64,000 nucleotides of DNA from Xenopus tropicalis (Eukaryota; Chordata; Amphibia; Anura; Pipidae): contig NC_030677.2 of the NCBI RefSeq assembly GCF_000004195.4, positions 62,564,222-62,628,221 on the forward strand. Direction: 5' to 3'. This document shows positions 33,324 through 44,705 of this stretch, in pieces. Each line of letters starts with the position of its first letter. Position 1 is the first letter of the stretch. The notes below the pieces were generated by a model. The model saw only the letters and a program-made list of their open reading frames with translations. It made no database searches and was not told the origin of the DNA. The position numbers and the translations under genes are program-made.

Positions 33324-34419
33324 TTTTCATGGCCATCAGCTTTATTTAATGAAAGAAACTCTTCTGACTCACAGGCTCTTACAAAATGTACTATTCCCTA
33401 TAAAATACTAAGCTAAAATGGCAAAACACACACAAAGGATAAAAAAAGATACCATACTAAGGTCATCCACCAACTAATGGAAGCATGATGACTTCTGCCT
33501 TAAGGGCAGCCACAGCTCTAGAGGCAGATGTACTTTACTACACAGCAATTATGACTCTCCTATTGTATACAGAACTCACTCTTAGTGGTAAAGAAAAAAC
33601 CATGCCCTTGAGGCATGAGTATATCACCTTATTTCTGATCATTCAGATACTTTGTAGTTGAAATACAGTACATCCTATAAATTACTTAAAAATAGCACTC
33701 TTTAAACATTCTTTGAAAACTGCTGTATGCAGTACTATAGCAATGACTGCTGCACATAGGGTCATATATACAGTATATAAAAAAAAGTGAAACTTCTCTT
33801 TATTGAAAAGAAAAATCTCTTTACTATAATAACATATTGAAAGAGTATAACCTACTTGGATCTTATTTAAAAAGTCAACCATCTAAGACAATTTGCCAAT
33901 TATCTAGATAAACAAACATAGACACCACAAATATGAGCTACAGCACCACTCAGAATTGCAGCTGGAAATGAACTATCAGTAGGGCAAAGACATACTAAAA
34001 TATAAAAGACTGGGAGTTAAAAGCAGACCTGGAGAAAAAAAGTCAAAGCAGCCTGCATACCTTATATATACCTTATGTGTGCAATGCATGTTCATACAGT
34101 TCCAGTTACGTAAGGTACGTTACGCTGAATTTTTCTAGTACAAAATGCCACTCAGCATTTTTTATATTTTTCACCAGATTTTGCTGTGCGGAAATGGTAA
34201 ATACAGTGAACAAGCATGCATTAAATCCCGTTTTTGCCATAAGCCTTACAGCTAGGGATAATCATATTGGGAATATGAGAAAAATGGCATTGTAAGGTAT
34301 GATAAAATGATAAGGTGCAGACTTTAATGCTTGAATGACCCCATCCCCTTTATATGACCATACACTGCAGCCTTAATTAAATAAAGAGGAAACTCTGCTT
34401 GTGCTATTCTCAGAGTCTG
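33324..34419. other. AT-rich non-coding background
   Basis: No gene or bounded repeat seen. Short frames near 33680-33880 and 34077-34295 have no domain. Confidence 0.45.
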
Positions 34420-34932
34420 TAGAGAAGTAGCGAACTGTTCGCCGGCGAACTAATTCGCGCGAACATCGGGTGTTCGCGTTCGCGAAAATTTGCGGACTTT
34501 TGCCGATGTTCGCCACTTTGGGTTCGCCGCGTTTTTTTTTGGCGCCGCGTTTTTTCGCCTTGGTTTTTCCGCCGCGTTTTATCACCTATGCATATACATA
34601 GAAATAGCTTGCGTTTTTTTTTTTGCGTTTTTTTTTTGCGTTATTTTTTTGCGTTATTTTTTTGCGGTTTTTTTTTTTGGTGTTTTTTTTACAAAGTATT
34701 TTTCAGATAAATTTTTGCTTGATCCCCCTCCTGCATGCCACTGCCCAGGTCGTGGAACCCTTTAAACAACTTTAAAATCAGTTTTCTGGCCAGAAATGGC
34801 TTTTCTAGGTTTTAAAGTTCGCCTTCCCATTGAAGTCTATGGGGTTCGCAAAGTTCGCGAATATTCGCGAGTTTTGGCGAAAGTCCGCGAACGGGTTCGC
34901 GAACATTTTCGGCGATGTTCGCTACATCTCTA
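34420..34932. mobile_element. hAT-type MITE, second copy of the 2796 family
   Basis: Starts TAGAGAAGTAGCGAACTG and ends GATGTTCGCTACATCTCTA. Internal blocks, including GCTTGATCCCCCTCCTGCATG and GCCATTGAAGTCTATGGGG-type sequence, match 2796-3286 closely. Between its outer arms it has extra TTCGCG blocks. The flanking 8-mers (AGAGTCTG and GTAGACAC) do not match, so the duplication has decayed or the ends differ. Confidence 0.82.
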
Positions 34933-35757
34933 GTAGACACTCACTAGTTCATAAAAGGGCAAGCAGGAGAAAGTGAGCGAATGGGGGCACTGAGTGGTGG
35001 GACAACAGGCAGATGAGTATAGATGGTGGTAAACAGGAGGGGGTAGCTGGGACAAGAAATACCTGTCTTGGTCTGGCTCTGGTAGTCAAGGCAGAATGTC
35101 ATGGATGCAAGAATACAAAAAGAAAATAATAAATATATAGAGACTTTAGTAAATCTTATTCACTTGTATGTGATTTTAAAGACATCATTTACATTCACAA
35201 GTTAATAAATATGTCCATAAAAATCCCATAGACATTAATGGGGTTATGTAATAAAAGTCACTAAATTTAATAGATGCTGGAACCAATGTTGTTTTTTGTA
35301 TTGTTAAATACAAATAAAAATGATTCAACATAAAATTTCAGTAGCGCATAGCAACAAATCAGCAGGTAGCATTTACAGGCCACCTGTTTGAAAAGGAAAG
35401 ATCTCTTATTGAGTTACTGCACCTAGGCAAAGTTACTGCCTTTAATTACAAATGGAGGTAGAATTACAAATGGAGTGGCAGAATTTAGCTCTGCCAAATG
35501 TTGGCAAACTCTAGATTGTAGCTGTAGATTCTGGCAATAAAGTACTGGTTTCTTCACGAAGTGCACAAGCTGCAGCTAGCATTTGTAGCAAATACTTCCT
35601 TAAGGTGTGATTAGAGGAAGACAGTCTCACCCCCAAAAGAGGCTTGAATTTATGATATTTTTTGAACCCCATATTAATCCTGAAGCAAACAAAGATAGAG
35701 GGTTTTACATTACTATAGATTAAAAAAAACAGAGCAATTCTCAAAAAACACACTGTT
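34933..35757. other. Non-coding background
   Basis: No gene or bounded repeat seen. Confidence 0.4.
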
Positions 35758-36029
35758 GAGGCTAATGACACACGTGGCAGATTCATGGCCTGCAAATAAA
35801 GCAGGCTGAGAATCTGCCCCCACACTCAAAAGAGTTTATTATTGCAATTCGGTGCACACTCTTTGCCTTTGCAACTTTACCTTGAATTATGCTTTGGGTA
35901 CCTGCACCTGATCCAATACAATGGCTCCCGGTGCAGGCACATCAATACGTTTTTTGGAGTGTAAAGGTGGATTCTTGGCCTGTGTCTATCTTCAGGCCAA
36001 GAATCTGGCCCATGTGGCATTGGCATAAG
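35758..36029. mobile_element. MITE with GGCTAATGACACACGTGG ends
   Basis: The left end GAGGCTAATGACACACGTGG pairs imperfectly with the right end CCATGTGGCATTGGCATAA. Inner AGATTC/GAATCT blocks are also inverted. It shares its end and the GGTGCAGGCACAT motif with the palindrome at 12176-12415, so both are one family. Exact duplication not resolved. Confidence 0.65.
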
Positions 36030-36414
36030 TTCCCCCCCCCCCCAATGGGATCCTAAGATATACAAAATGTTGATCCGCGTTGCTTTCTACTCCCAGAATC
36101 AGAAGCTGCCAACAGTGAGGCTCCATTTAAGTTAGTGATTAGGTGTGCAAGTCTCGAAGGTCACTCACTGAAACCATGCCTTAACCACCTTGTGAGATTC
36201 CTTTATCTTTAAAGTTCTTGAAGTCAAACTAAGACAATAATGTAAGACAAACTCATGATATTAAGCCAGTTTCTAAGTAGCACTAAATAGCGGGACATGA
36301 TCATGTTATATAGCAAAACTTCACTATTGTTTTGGGGTTTTTTTTGTTTTGTTTTTTCTAAAAGGTGGGTGACAAGTGAGGGGATCCTTTAAAAAAGATA
36401 TTTGGGGACAAATT
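36030..36414. other. Non-coding background
   Basis: C-run at 36034-36043 and AT-rich sequence; no gene seen. Confidence 0.4.
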
Positions 36415-37208
36415 ATTATTATTAACATTTTTTTATAAAGTGCCAACATTTTCCGTACAATAAGTGGGATTCATACATTGGACATACAGAGTACCATATA
36501 AAGCAATCAATAACCGATACAAGAGGTGAAGAGAGCCCTGCCCAAAAGAGCTTACAATCTACAAGGAGAAAGGGTTGAGACACAAGGTGTGGGAATGGGC
36601 ATGACCAGAGTTGTGAGAGGTGTGGCACAGGGTATTGCTTTTAGCAGCACACTAAGGTTATGTTAAACTAGATTAGGGTAAGCTTCTCTAAACAAATGCA
36701 TTTTTAGAGATCTCTTGAAGGCAGAGAGATTGGGAGAAAGTCTGACAGATTGTGGGAGCGAATTCAAGAGAAGGGGGGCCGCCCTTGCAAAGTCTTGAAT
36801 GCGGGTGGGTGAGGAGTGAATGAGAGAGGAGTTGAGGAGCAGGTCAGTAGAGGAGCGTAACAAGTGGGTTGAATGGTACCTAGAGATAAGTTCACAGATG
36901 TAGGGTGGGGCAGAGTTATGAACTGCTTTGAATGTGAGAGTCATTAGTTTGAATTTTATCCTGGATGGTAGGGGAAGCCAGTGCAGGGATTGGCAGAGTG
37001 GCACGGCAGAGGAGGAGCGGTTGGAGAGGTGTATGAGCCTGGCAGCAGTATTCATTATGGACTGGAGAGGGGACAGTCTTTGGAGGGGAAGGCCAATTAA
37101 TAGGGAGTTACAGTAGTCCAGACGAGATATTATAAGAGAGTGAATAAGAATTTTTGCAGCATCTTGGGTGATAAATGATCGTATTTTGGAGATATTTCTT
37201 AGGTGAAA
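36415..37208 (-). pseudogene. L2-type LINE, 3' end
   Basis: The minus strand encodes the C-terminal (thumb) part of an L2-like non-LTR reverse transcriptase. HLRNISKIRSFITQDAAKI is followed by IISRLDYCNSLLIGLP, SLHWLPLPSRIKFKL, LTFKAVHNSAPPYICELI and NSLPQSVRLSPNLSAFKRSL, then a stop near 36663. The reading stays open from about 37208, upstream of the first methionine at 37055. About 250 bp of 3' UTR follows (GAGCTCTTTTGGGCAGGG-type motif, then an ATT-rich tail near 36415-36425). The catalytic fingers and palm are missing, which is normal 5' truncation. Confidence 0.85.
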
Positions 37209-38449
37209 GTGACAAATATAAATCTCCTCCTTTATGAATTATCCCTGTCCTTCCTGGGCCAAGTTAAAGGCTTAATTTTTTTACTCTTTTGCATAACATT
37301 TAAGATATCTTGACACAATATGGGAAACAAGATTTGCCATCACTTCATCACATCAATGAATCAATATATATTTTACGTGAATTTTAAAATTGAATTCTGA
37401 AATTTCCGTTTTGCAATTTCTCAATGGGATTTGTATAGTATTATTTACGTCTCTTTACTTTTATATTTTAGCATAAGATGGCCATTAGTGACCATTAGTG
37501 AATGTATCACATTAGTGAATATATCACAGCTATTTTTAATCAGTATTTTCTTATTCTGATGAGCCTTTTCCTAGTTTGCCAGCTTTAGCAATCACTTTAG
37601 ACCTAGATATTATTATAGCATCATGGTAACTAGAATTTAAAGGATTTCTACCTGTAATTGTTACTTCAAAGACTGCAGCACACAGACTATCAGGAGAGCA
37701 TACAATGCAAACTATGGCACCCACTGATCAGCCTTTATGAATCATAATGCAGTGTATTATGAAATAATGCTTTATAGAATACACTGTAATGAAATCTCTT
37801 TCTTACGCTCTTTTTTTCCCTTAGTCACTGAGAACTGCAGGTGACTTAGAACAGACATTCAGTAAAGAGGTGAAATCAAATATATTTCAAAAGGTCATAT
37901 GAGATTCAAAATAAAGAAATTACCTACTAATAAGAGTTGAACAGGTTATTTAGAGGCTAGAGGCTTAAACATTGCCGCTATTATTAAATATCCTAATTAC
38001 TCTTCATTATTAATATTTTAAACATAAATCTGAATGTAGCTAATAGTGAATATTGGTGTGCAAATGCATTTGTTAAGCCATTCTAGTTTCAGGGCACCAC
38101 ACTTGGCATGCAATGCCTTATTCTGAAATGCCGCTTCTTTTAAGCAAGTTAATTATATGTAATTGAAGTAGCATGTTTTATCTGAAAGAAATGTCTCCCT
38201 GAAGGAGGCAATGAATAACTAACTAGTGATTATCAGAAAGTAATATGGAAATTTGCTTTTTTTCGTTTACCCATTTAAAAGTGATTGAATTCTATTCTCA
38301 TTAAATGCATTTTTAAAGTATGGTAAAACATTATTCCCACATAGTAGGTTCCACATTTATGAATACACAACTAAGATTTGCAGGATAGAACCCATATAAA
38401 GGAAGTAGTGGTTTCTTGGTTAGTGAGATTATAGTTTATTAAATATATG
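37209..38449. other. AT-rich non-coding background
   Basis: No gene or bounded repeat seen. The less repetitive stretch at about 37960-38270 has the look of unique DNA and could be conserved, but I cannot test this. Confidence 0.4.
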
Positions 38450-38451
38450 TA

Positions 38452-39648
38452 CAGTTGAATGCAAATGTTTGGGTGCCAATTGCCAAATTCATGTGTAGCT
38501 GATTTAGTAAGTAAAATCTTACTACTGCAGGAATCAGTGGGTTAAAAACAACATATCTGCACTTGGCAATGCACTGTTTCAATTTATATCACAAACTTTA
38601 AAACAAAAAAAAAGAAAATAGTAATTATAATATGTGCATATGTTTCGACACCCTTCAACTTGTCCAGTAATAAAGTCTGGTTTTGCAAGATCCCTGAACC
38701 TAATTACCTAATTTAGCCTTAACAGCAGAATAGTATGGAGAGTTCTCAGCCCCAAACTTAGCAGCAATAAGTTTCTCTTAAGCTGAATTAGGATCCAAAA
38801 TGTATTTATTGTTATTGAGACCTTCAAAGCAAGAGGAAGACTATAAAAAGATTGCAAAATGTCTCAGGCTCAAAATATCCATTGTCTGCCTATATGCTGG
38901 CCAAAGGCAAAGTCTCATATAATTAATATAAAAATAAGTCAAATTTTTGCATGATCTGCATTAAAGAGTCATCAGGAAGAACCCTTACCTGTGACTTTTT
39001 TGCAAACGTTAGAACCTGAGGTATGCAACCCAGCATCTAGACAAGCCAGAGACCAGACCAAGCATTGCCTGAAGTAAAAATGTAACTTTTGGTCACACTT
39101 AGCAATGGTGTGTTTGGAGAAAAAGGGAGCAGCATTTGCTTAAAAAAAAAACCTTGCCAACTTTAAGGCTTGGGGATGGATCCAATGTGATTCGGGATTG
39201 TGTGGCAGCAAGTGGCACAGGAAACACTGAACTGTATGTGTAGAGAGAAGACAATGACAACAAGACCATGATCTTAAACATCTCAAAAGCTGCCATGAGC
39301 TACTTAAAGGTTTTGGAACAGCCCTCGAAGTCCCCCGACTTAAATATGATTGAAAATCTGTGAGTAGATCTTACACATGAATGATGGACCAAGAAGATCT
39401 TAGAAGTGGTCTTGCAAACTGAGTTGTAATCTGTGCCAAAGAGGAATTTTACTAAATACTGACTCACTAGGGTGTCTACTTTTGCACATGCCACAATTAG
39501 TATTACCTTTGTTCTTATGTTTTAAAATAGAAAGGTAACTGTGCATTCACATTTTTGCAAATATGTTGTTTTTAATACACTGAACACTGGAAGTAGTTGT
39601 TACTAAACATGCCGTTTTGCAAGGTCTCTAAAGTTTTTCTTTCAACTG
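38452..39648 (+). pseudogene. Degenerate Tc1/mariner transposon
   Basis: A 1197-bp element flanked by TA (38450-38451 and 39649-39650). Its ends are inverted: CAGTTGAATGCAAATGTTTG at the left, and CAGTTGAAAGAAAAACTTT read on the minus strand at the right. The plus strand holds broken transposase pieces: a GVWRKKGAAFA-like segment near 39110-39140, a GDGSNVIRDCVAASGTG-like segment near 39172-39220, and PRSPDLNMIENL near 39325-39360, the well-known region that precedes the last catalytic acidic residue. Stops and frameshifts separate them, so it is inactive. Confidence 0.85.
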
Positions 39649-39665
39649 TATCTTTAATATATATC

Positions 39666-39715
39666 ATATGATTGCTATCTATCTATCTATTTATTATCAT
39701 CTATCATTCAAATTA
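39666..39715. repeat. (TATC)n microsatellite
   Basis: Short imperfect CTAT/TATC tetranucleotide run. Confidence 0.7.
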
Positions 39716-39894
39716 AACAGATACAGGTTGACATGGGGAAACAAGATATAAACAAGAGTGCAAAGCATCATATATGGAATAGAGTAATATCTAGCTAGGA
39801 TATGTGCATAATATTATCTAGTTATGTGTGCATGCTGTTGTCAAACCAGATAAAAGTAAGGATTGAGGCTGAATGGAGTGTTACACATACTTAT

Positions 39895-40010
39895 CAAACA
39901 GTGATGTGTGGGTGGGCAGAAAAAACTTAACCCGCACCCTAACCTAACCCATACCCAACTCTAACTCACATAAAGTTGCCATTGTAGAACCCACACCAAT
40001 CTGTACACGT
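39895..40010. repeat. MITE-like fragment rich in CCTAACC
   Basis: Repeated AACCCGCACC, CCTAACCTAACCC and CCCATACCC blocks next to GTGTGGGTGGGC. The CCTAACC runs look telomere-like but are short and imperfect. A MITE terminus related to the G-rich patch at 1960-2010 is more likely. Confidence 0.4.
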
Positions 40011-41203
40011 GTCTTTCCCCTCTGCAGATTACTTCTGCTCATGCCTTTCAAGACCGGGAAACGTTGGGGTGTACTTCCCCAATTTGACTGGCCCACAGCA
40101 GAAAATCGCAATGGTCACCTACATTTCAACCCTAACGTCTGATCCAAAACCCACGGGTCCCTTGGATTGCTGGTCAACCCGTGCATCACTATTGCCCAAG
40201 ATTCCAGTTAGTTCTTTTCAACAACAACAAATACAGCAAATAAAATGGTTAGAATTTTCCAGACTGTATGCTCAGCAGACAAATGGTAACTCCATTGAGG
40301 CCAATAAGCTGCCACGTAAGTCTAGAGTGTTTAAGTCTGCAGTTTATATCACTCTGAAAAGTGTTGACCAAAGGCACTCTATTTTAATGACAGGAAAAGA
40401 GAGAGAGGGTGTGATATTATATTTAGACATTCTATTCATTCTTTTTGATATTCTCTAAAGGCAGAATGCACTTATTATATACCACTATACCATATACCAG
40501 TATGCTCAGACAAATCACTTGAAAGCCATGTGCAATAAAATCCAATGAAGATGTACACTGTCATAGCAATTATAATTTAGACAGGAGAGTCTGTGTTGAC
40601 TGTAGCAGCTGTAATAAGAAACAAGAACATCAGCTAATCAGACACAAATATGTTGCAATTACTGAGGTTAGCTATCCTACAAGGCAATGCTGGTTACTGC
40701 TGATCATCAGCACATACCCACAGAAGTATCCGATATTGCCTTTCCTAATGAGGGCACATATTTCATGCATTCAGCTGCCAGATCAAGGACATTTGTACCT
40801 GTAGAGAATCTGGCTGTTGCATCTACCATCTACCTGCCATAAATCCTTATTGCAGACTGTGCGTTTCTTTGATCTTAGATTTGACCCTGCAGTATATCCA
40901 CAGCTTGACATATTTGAGAGTAATTGAATTTGAATGGTGTCTGTTATTAATGTCCCTCAATCTTAAATATGTGTCCCATTCACATTTCAGGTCCAGGTCA
41001 AAAACTGACATTAAACAAAATAAAATGTGGCCTGTTGTATAATGGCCTGTTGTATAATACGCATAAAATTCATCATATAAATTTGCACACAAAATTTCAT
41101 TTACTAAACTTGAGGACGTTGCTTATAAAAGGTCATGTCCAATGTATTTATATAGTTAGTATTATACCTCATTGTGACAGTGACTTATATAGTTGCTGGC
41201 ATA
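40011..41203. other. Non-coding background
   Basis: No gene supported. An open frame of 149 codons at 40009-40458 has no recognisable domain, no splice or promoter context and low-complexity ends; I do not treat it as a gene. A 15-bp direct repeat GGCCTGTTGTATAAT occurs at 41030-41058. Confidence 0.4.
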
Positions 41204-41370
41204 TAGTGATGAGCGAATCTGTCCCGTTTGGTTTTGCCAAACAATTTGCTAAACTGTGAAAAAATTTTCAAAGTGCAACTTTTTTTGGTGTGCGCAACAT
41301 TTTTTTAACCGTGCTACATTTTTGTTGACGCGTGCGACATTTATTTTATGTGTAAACTTGAAAAAATTCA
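41204..41370. mobile_element. hAT-like MITE, left end
   Basis: Starts TAGTGATGAGCGAATCTG, the family terminus, followed by GTTTGGTTTTGCCAAAC and GTGCGACATTT blocks. The right terminus is missing. Confidence 0.65.
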
Positions 41371-41844
41371 AGATATTCAAGTTTTTATTCAAACGAGTTT
41401 TCCTTATTAATAGATAAGCAACCATTGGATGTGCGAGTTTATTAGTTTAAAAAAAAAAAAAACAAACTCAAATTCACAAACTCGAAAATTGATAAATAAG
41501 CCCATTAGTCATAGTCTGTACACACAATTAAAATACATCTGATTATAAAGGGAAGGCAACAAATGGTAACTTTAAGTGGGAGGGCGAGTAGGAGGAAACA
41601 AATACAAGCAAAACTTTATATATAGCACACTATTAGGAAAAATGCAATCCCCAAGTCAAATAGTACAATAATAAAGGTAAATTCATAAATATATATATTT
41701 TCATAGCTACTTATAACTATGGTTGATAACAGATCCCCTTTTTAAGTAGAACCTAGGTAGCCTGGCATTTACACCTCAAGTAAAATACTGGTAAATGACC
41801 CCAGAAATATAAATAGAAACAAGTTATATCAAATTGGGAGTTCA

Positions 41845-42345
41845 TGCCCTTAGGTATTCTGGTATTTAATTGAAAAATTCATCTCTCTGTATTAATAGGC
41901 ACATTATGTCCCCTCCTCTAGGTCTCAACCTAACTGTCTCTATCCCCGCAACTCTAAAAAACTTAAAATCACCATCTGTACAATTCAGAAACTGTCTGGT
42001 AACATTAGTTTCTTTTTCTGGAGATGTGTCTGAGATGTGTTCCCTTATACATGTCTTCAATGTTCTACAAGTCTGACCTACATATTGACATCCACACTTA
42101 GTTCAAGTCAAGAGTTATACTCAAGTCAAGAGTTATACTCTTTAATAAGATTTTGATGATTTTAACCAATCAATGAATTTAACTTTTGATTCAATTGTTT
42201 TTATATCTATTTTTTCACTATAAGGTTTGGACTTTTGGTACATATCAGTACTACATGTTCTGGCTGTTTTTTGTATATTTATCCCATATCTCTGATTGTC
42301 AAGTTGTATTTTATTAGAGGAATGTAATAAAAAGTCAGTTAGGGG
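41845..42345 (-). pseudogene. Penelope-like element fragment with GIY-YIG remnant
   Basis: The minus strand reads TKCGCQYVGQTCRTLKTCIREHI (shown here as the motif CGCQYVGQT plus LKTCIREHI) near 42100-42030, a Penelope-type GIY-YIG start with its arginine. It continues through RQFLNCTDGDFKFF and RPRGGDIMCLLIQRDEFF to a stop near 41866. Upstream pieces such as SNKIQLDNQRYGINIQK (about 42310-42260) match the linker of such elements. A 19-bp tandem duplication (AGTCAAGAGTTATACTCA) at 42107-42143 breaks the reading between them. It is a different, more diverged family from the copy at 21545. Confidence 0.72.
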
Positions 42346-42641
42346 AAGATTTTTTGCTGTGAGAAAATGTATGCCTCTGTGCTAACAAATTTACCTTTGC
42401 ACAAATGTAATATGGGCTTTCCAAACGCGGAAACTGTTTAGCAACCACTTCCGACAGTGGAAGAAAGTTTGTGAATTGTATTGTTTGCGCCAGTGCGCCG
42501 TGTACGTAATAAAACTTCCAAATAAAAAAGTTGTTAAGTTTGCTAAAAAAAAAAATGACGCCACCTTCAAGCATGCCCTATTAAATTCGAATTTTTATTC
42601 TTATTAGATTATTTTTGTCCGTTCTCAAAGAAAAAACTTGG

Positions 42642-42781
42642 AGGACCTTCAGCACTTAAACTTTTTATCAGCTTATGTAGTTTAAATTTATGATCGCTAC
42701 ATTACCCCCAAACTGTCTGAAGAAATAGAAACATAAATTTAAACTGCATACCCTAATAAAAAGCTTAAGTGCCGATAGGTC
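42642..42781. repeat. Fold-back MITE-like inverted repeat
   Basis: AGGACCTTCAGCACTTAAAC...TTTAAATTTATG on the left pairs with CATAAATTTAAAC...CTTAAGTGCCGATAGGTCCT on the right. Arms are about 52 bp with several mismatches, around a loop of about 36 bp. Terminal target duplications were not found. Confidence 0.65.
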
Positions 42782-42946
42782 CTCCGACCTCCGTCGCCTT
42801 TTCGCTATGCTGCTATGGAGCAGTTCGCCACTAAAATTCTACATGAAGCATTTAAAAAAGTCAAGGGGGGAAAAAGCTAGACCTAATGTTAGAGATGTTT
42901 TGTGACTTATAAGGTATTTAAATATATTTGTGTTACTGTTCCTTTA

Positions 42947-43030
42947 AGGTATGGAGATCCAAATTATGGATAGACCCCTTATCCGGAATACCCTTGGTCC
43001 CGAGCATTCTGGATAAGGGGTCCGATACCT
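42947..43030. mobile_element. MITE right-end fragment (TTATCCGGAA family)
   Basis: AGGTATGGAGATCCAAATTATGG, then CCTTATCCGGAATACCC and CATTCTGGATAAGGGG, ending ATACCTG. Matches the right part of the full copy at 58986-59212. A (TA)n tract follows at 43031-43062. Confidence 0.7.
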
Positions 43031-43062
43031 GTATATATACATATATATATGTATATACTGTA

Positions 43063-43884
43063 TATGGGTTTTGGTTTTGTTATTTTTCCCCCTCTCTTAA
43101 AGTTTCAAATGAATTACATGTGATCTTTATTTTCTACTTGATACCCAATATTGTACATTGTTCACTAACATGAAAAGCAACATGAATCTAAATGCATATT
43201 TATTGCATAGCAGATTCATATTTTTCCCCAAGATATTGTATGGATTCATCTGTAAAACTAACATTTTTCCTGTGCAGATACTGCAAAGGTTTTCAGAAAA
43301 TTAATTTTCACAAATAGACATGAACAGCACAAAAAAAAAAATTTTTTTTTTTATTTTTTTGGGTTTGAAATGCCTTTATTTAAAAAGACATTATTTAGCA
43401 AATTTGAACTTGAGTTTAAACCACTTGCTAAGCAAGTACTTTGGTTTAAGTATTTATAAACTACCTTTGAACAAGTGGGAATAGTAATTAAATACTAATT
43501 AGAAGAATGCTGAATAATTCTAAATATAAGTTTCACTTTACACTAATCACAAATTGTTAAAGTACAGTATGTGATGATTAAAGAAAAGTAACATTATGCT
43601 TTTAAGCACAATAAATTATAAATGAAAACATTAAAGGGCATGACAGTAGATGAAAAGTACATTTGTATACAACTTTCCACTATTGTTTCAATCTTTTAGC
43701 AACTGTTATTTATTGATTTCTTAATGTTCTATGACTGCCATGAGATAAAAAAAAAAAAAAATCTGACTCTCTGATTAGTGGAATTTTTATCAAAAAGACA
43801 GAGAAAAACAAGGATGCAAATATTTTAAGATTGGGAAAAAAACATAAAAATTTACCTGGAAAAACTCAAGTTAGATATAATCAG
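43063..43884. other. AT-rich non-coding background
   Basis: No gene or bounded repeat seen. Confidence 0.4.
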
Positions 43885-44650
43885 TAGATATAATTTATTT
43901 GCATTTTGCCAAAGCATTTGATACCGTTCCCCACAAACGACTGCTTTCTAAGCTAAGGTCTATTGGTCTTAGTGAAGTCATTTGCACATGGATAGAAAAC
44001 TGGCTACAGGATCGGGTACAGAGGGTGGTTGTTAATGGCACATTCTCTACTTGGAGTAAGGTTCTCAGTGGGGTCCCTCAGGGTTCTGTACTGGGTCCAC
44101 TTTTGTTTATCTTGTTCATAAATGACTTAGGGGAGGGTATTATGAGTAATGTATCAGTGTTTGCAGATGACACAAAACTCTGCAGACCAGTCAATTCTAT
44201 CCAGGATGTGGCATCCTTGCAGCAGGATCTTGACCAACTGGCAATCAGGGCGGCTAAGTGGCAGATGAGATTTAATGTGGATAAATGTAAGGTCATGCAC
44301 CTGGGATGTAAAAATATGCAAGCCACTTATACCCTTAATGGGACTGCACTAGGCAAATCCATAATGGAGAAGGACCTTGGAGTCCTTGTAATTGATAAAC
44401 TTGGCTGTAGCAAGCAATGCCAGGCAGCAGCAGCAAGGGCAAACAAGGTTTTGAGCTGTATTAAACAGGAGGAGGGTGTTATTCTTCCCCTTTACAGAGA
44501 GCTGGTAAGGCCCCATCTAGAATATGCTGTTCAGTTTTGGTCTCCAGTGCTCAAACGGGACATTATTGAATTAGAGAGGGTCCAGAGAAGGGCAACTAAC
44601 CTGGTAAAGGGTATGGAAAGTCTCAGTTATGAAGAAAGACAGATAGAGAA
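43885..44650 (+). pseudogene. CR1-type LINE reverse-transcriptase fragment
   Basis: An open 250-codon stretch of CR1-clade RT. VDIIYL and FAKAFDTVPHKRLL (motif A; the Asp before FAKAFD reads His, but the catalytic AFD Asp is present), then GVPQGSVLGPLLFILFIND (motif B), SVFADDTKLC (catalytic ADD), MRFNVDKCKVMHLG, YTLNG, MEKDLGVLV and finally RRATNLVKGMESLSYEERQ. It is cut on both sides: the RT N-terminus is missing and the copy ends at YEERQ, before GLFSLEKR. Loss of the 3' end is unusual for a LINE copy and points to a later deletion or rearrangement. The frame runs on to 44705 in unrelated sequence. Confidence 0.9.
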
Positions 44651-44705
44651 CTCAGTGCAGCTTTTCTGTGAGCACTTATGGCTGTATTTACATAGACCTT
44701 TATGA

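Noticed and set aside
39920..39965. Telomere-like CCTAACC runs
   Set aside because: Only a few imperfect units next to MITE-like sequence; no true TTAGGG array.
40009..40458. A 149-codon frame in otherwise empty DNA
   Set aside because: No recognised domain, poor composition, no neighbouring gene structure; a length expected now and then by chance in 64 kb.
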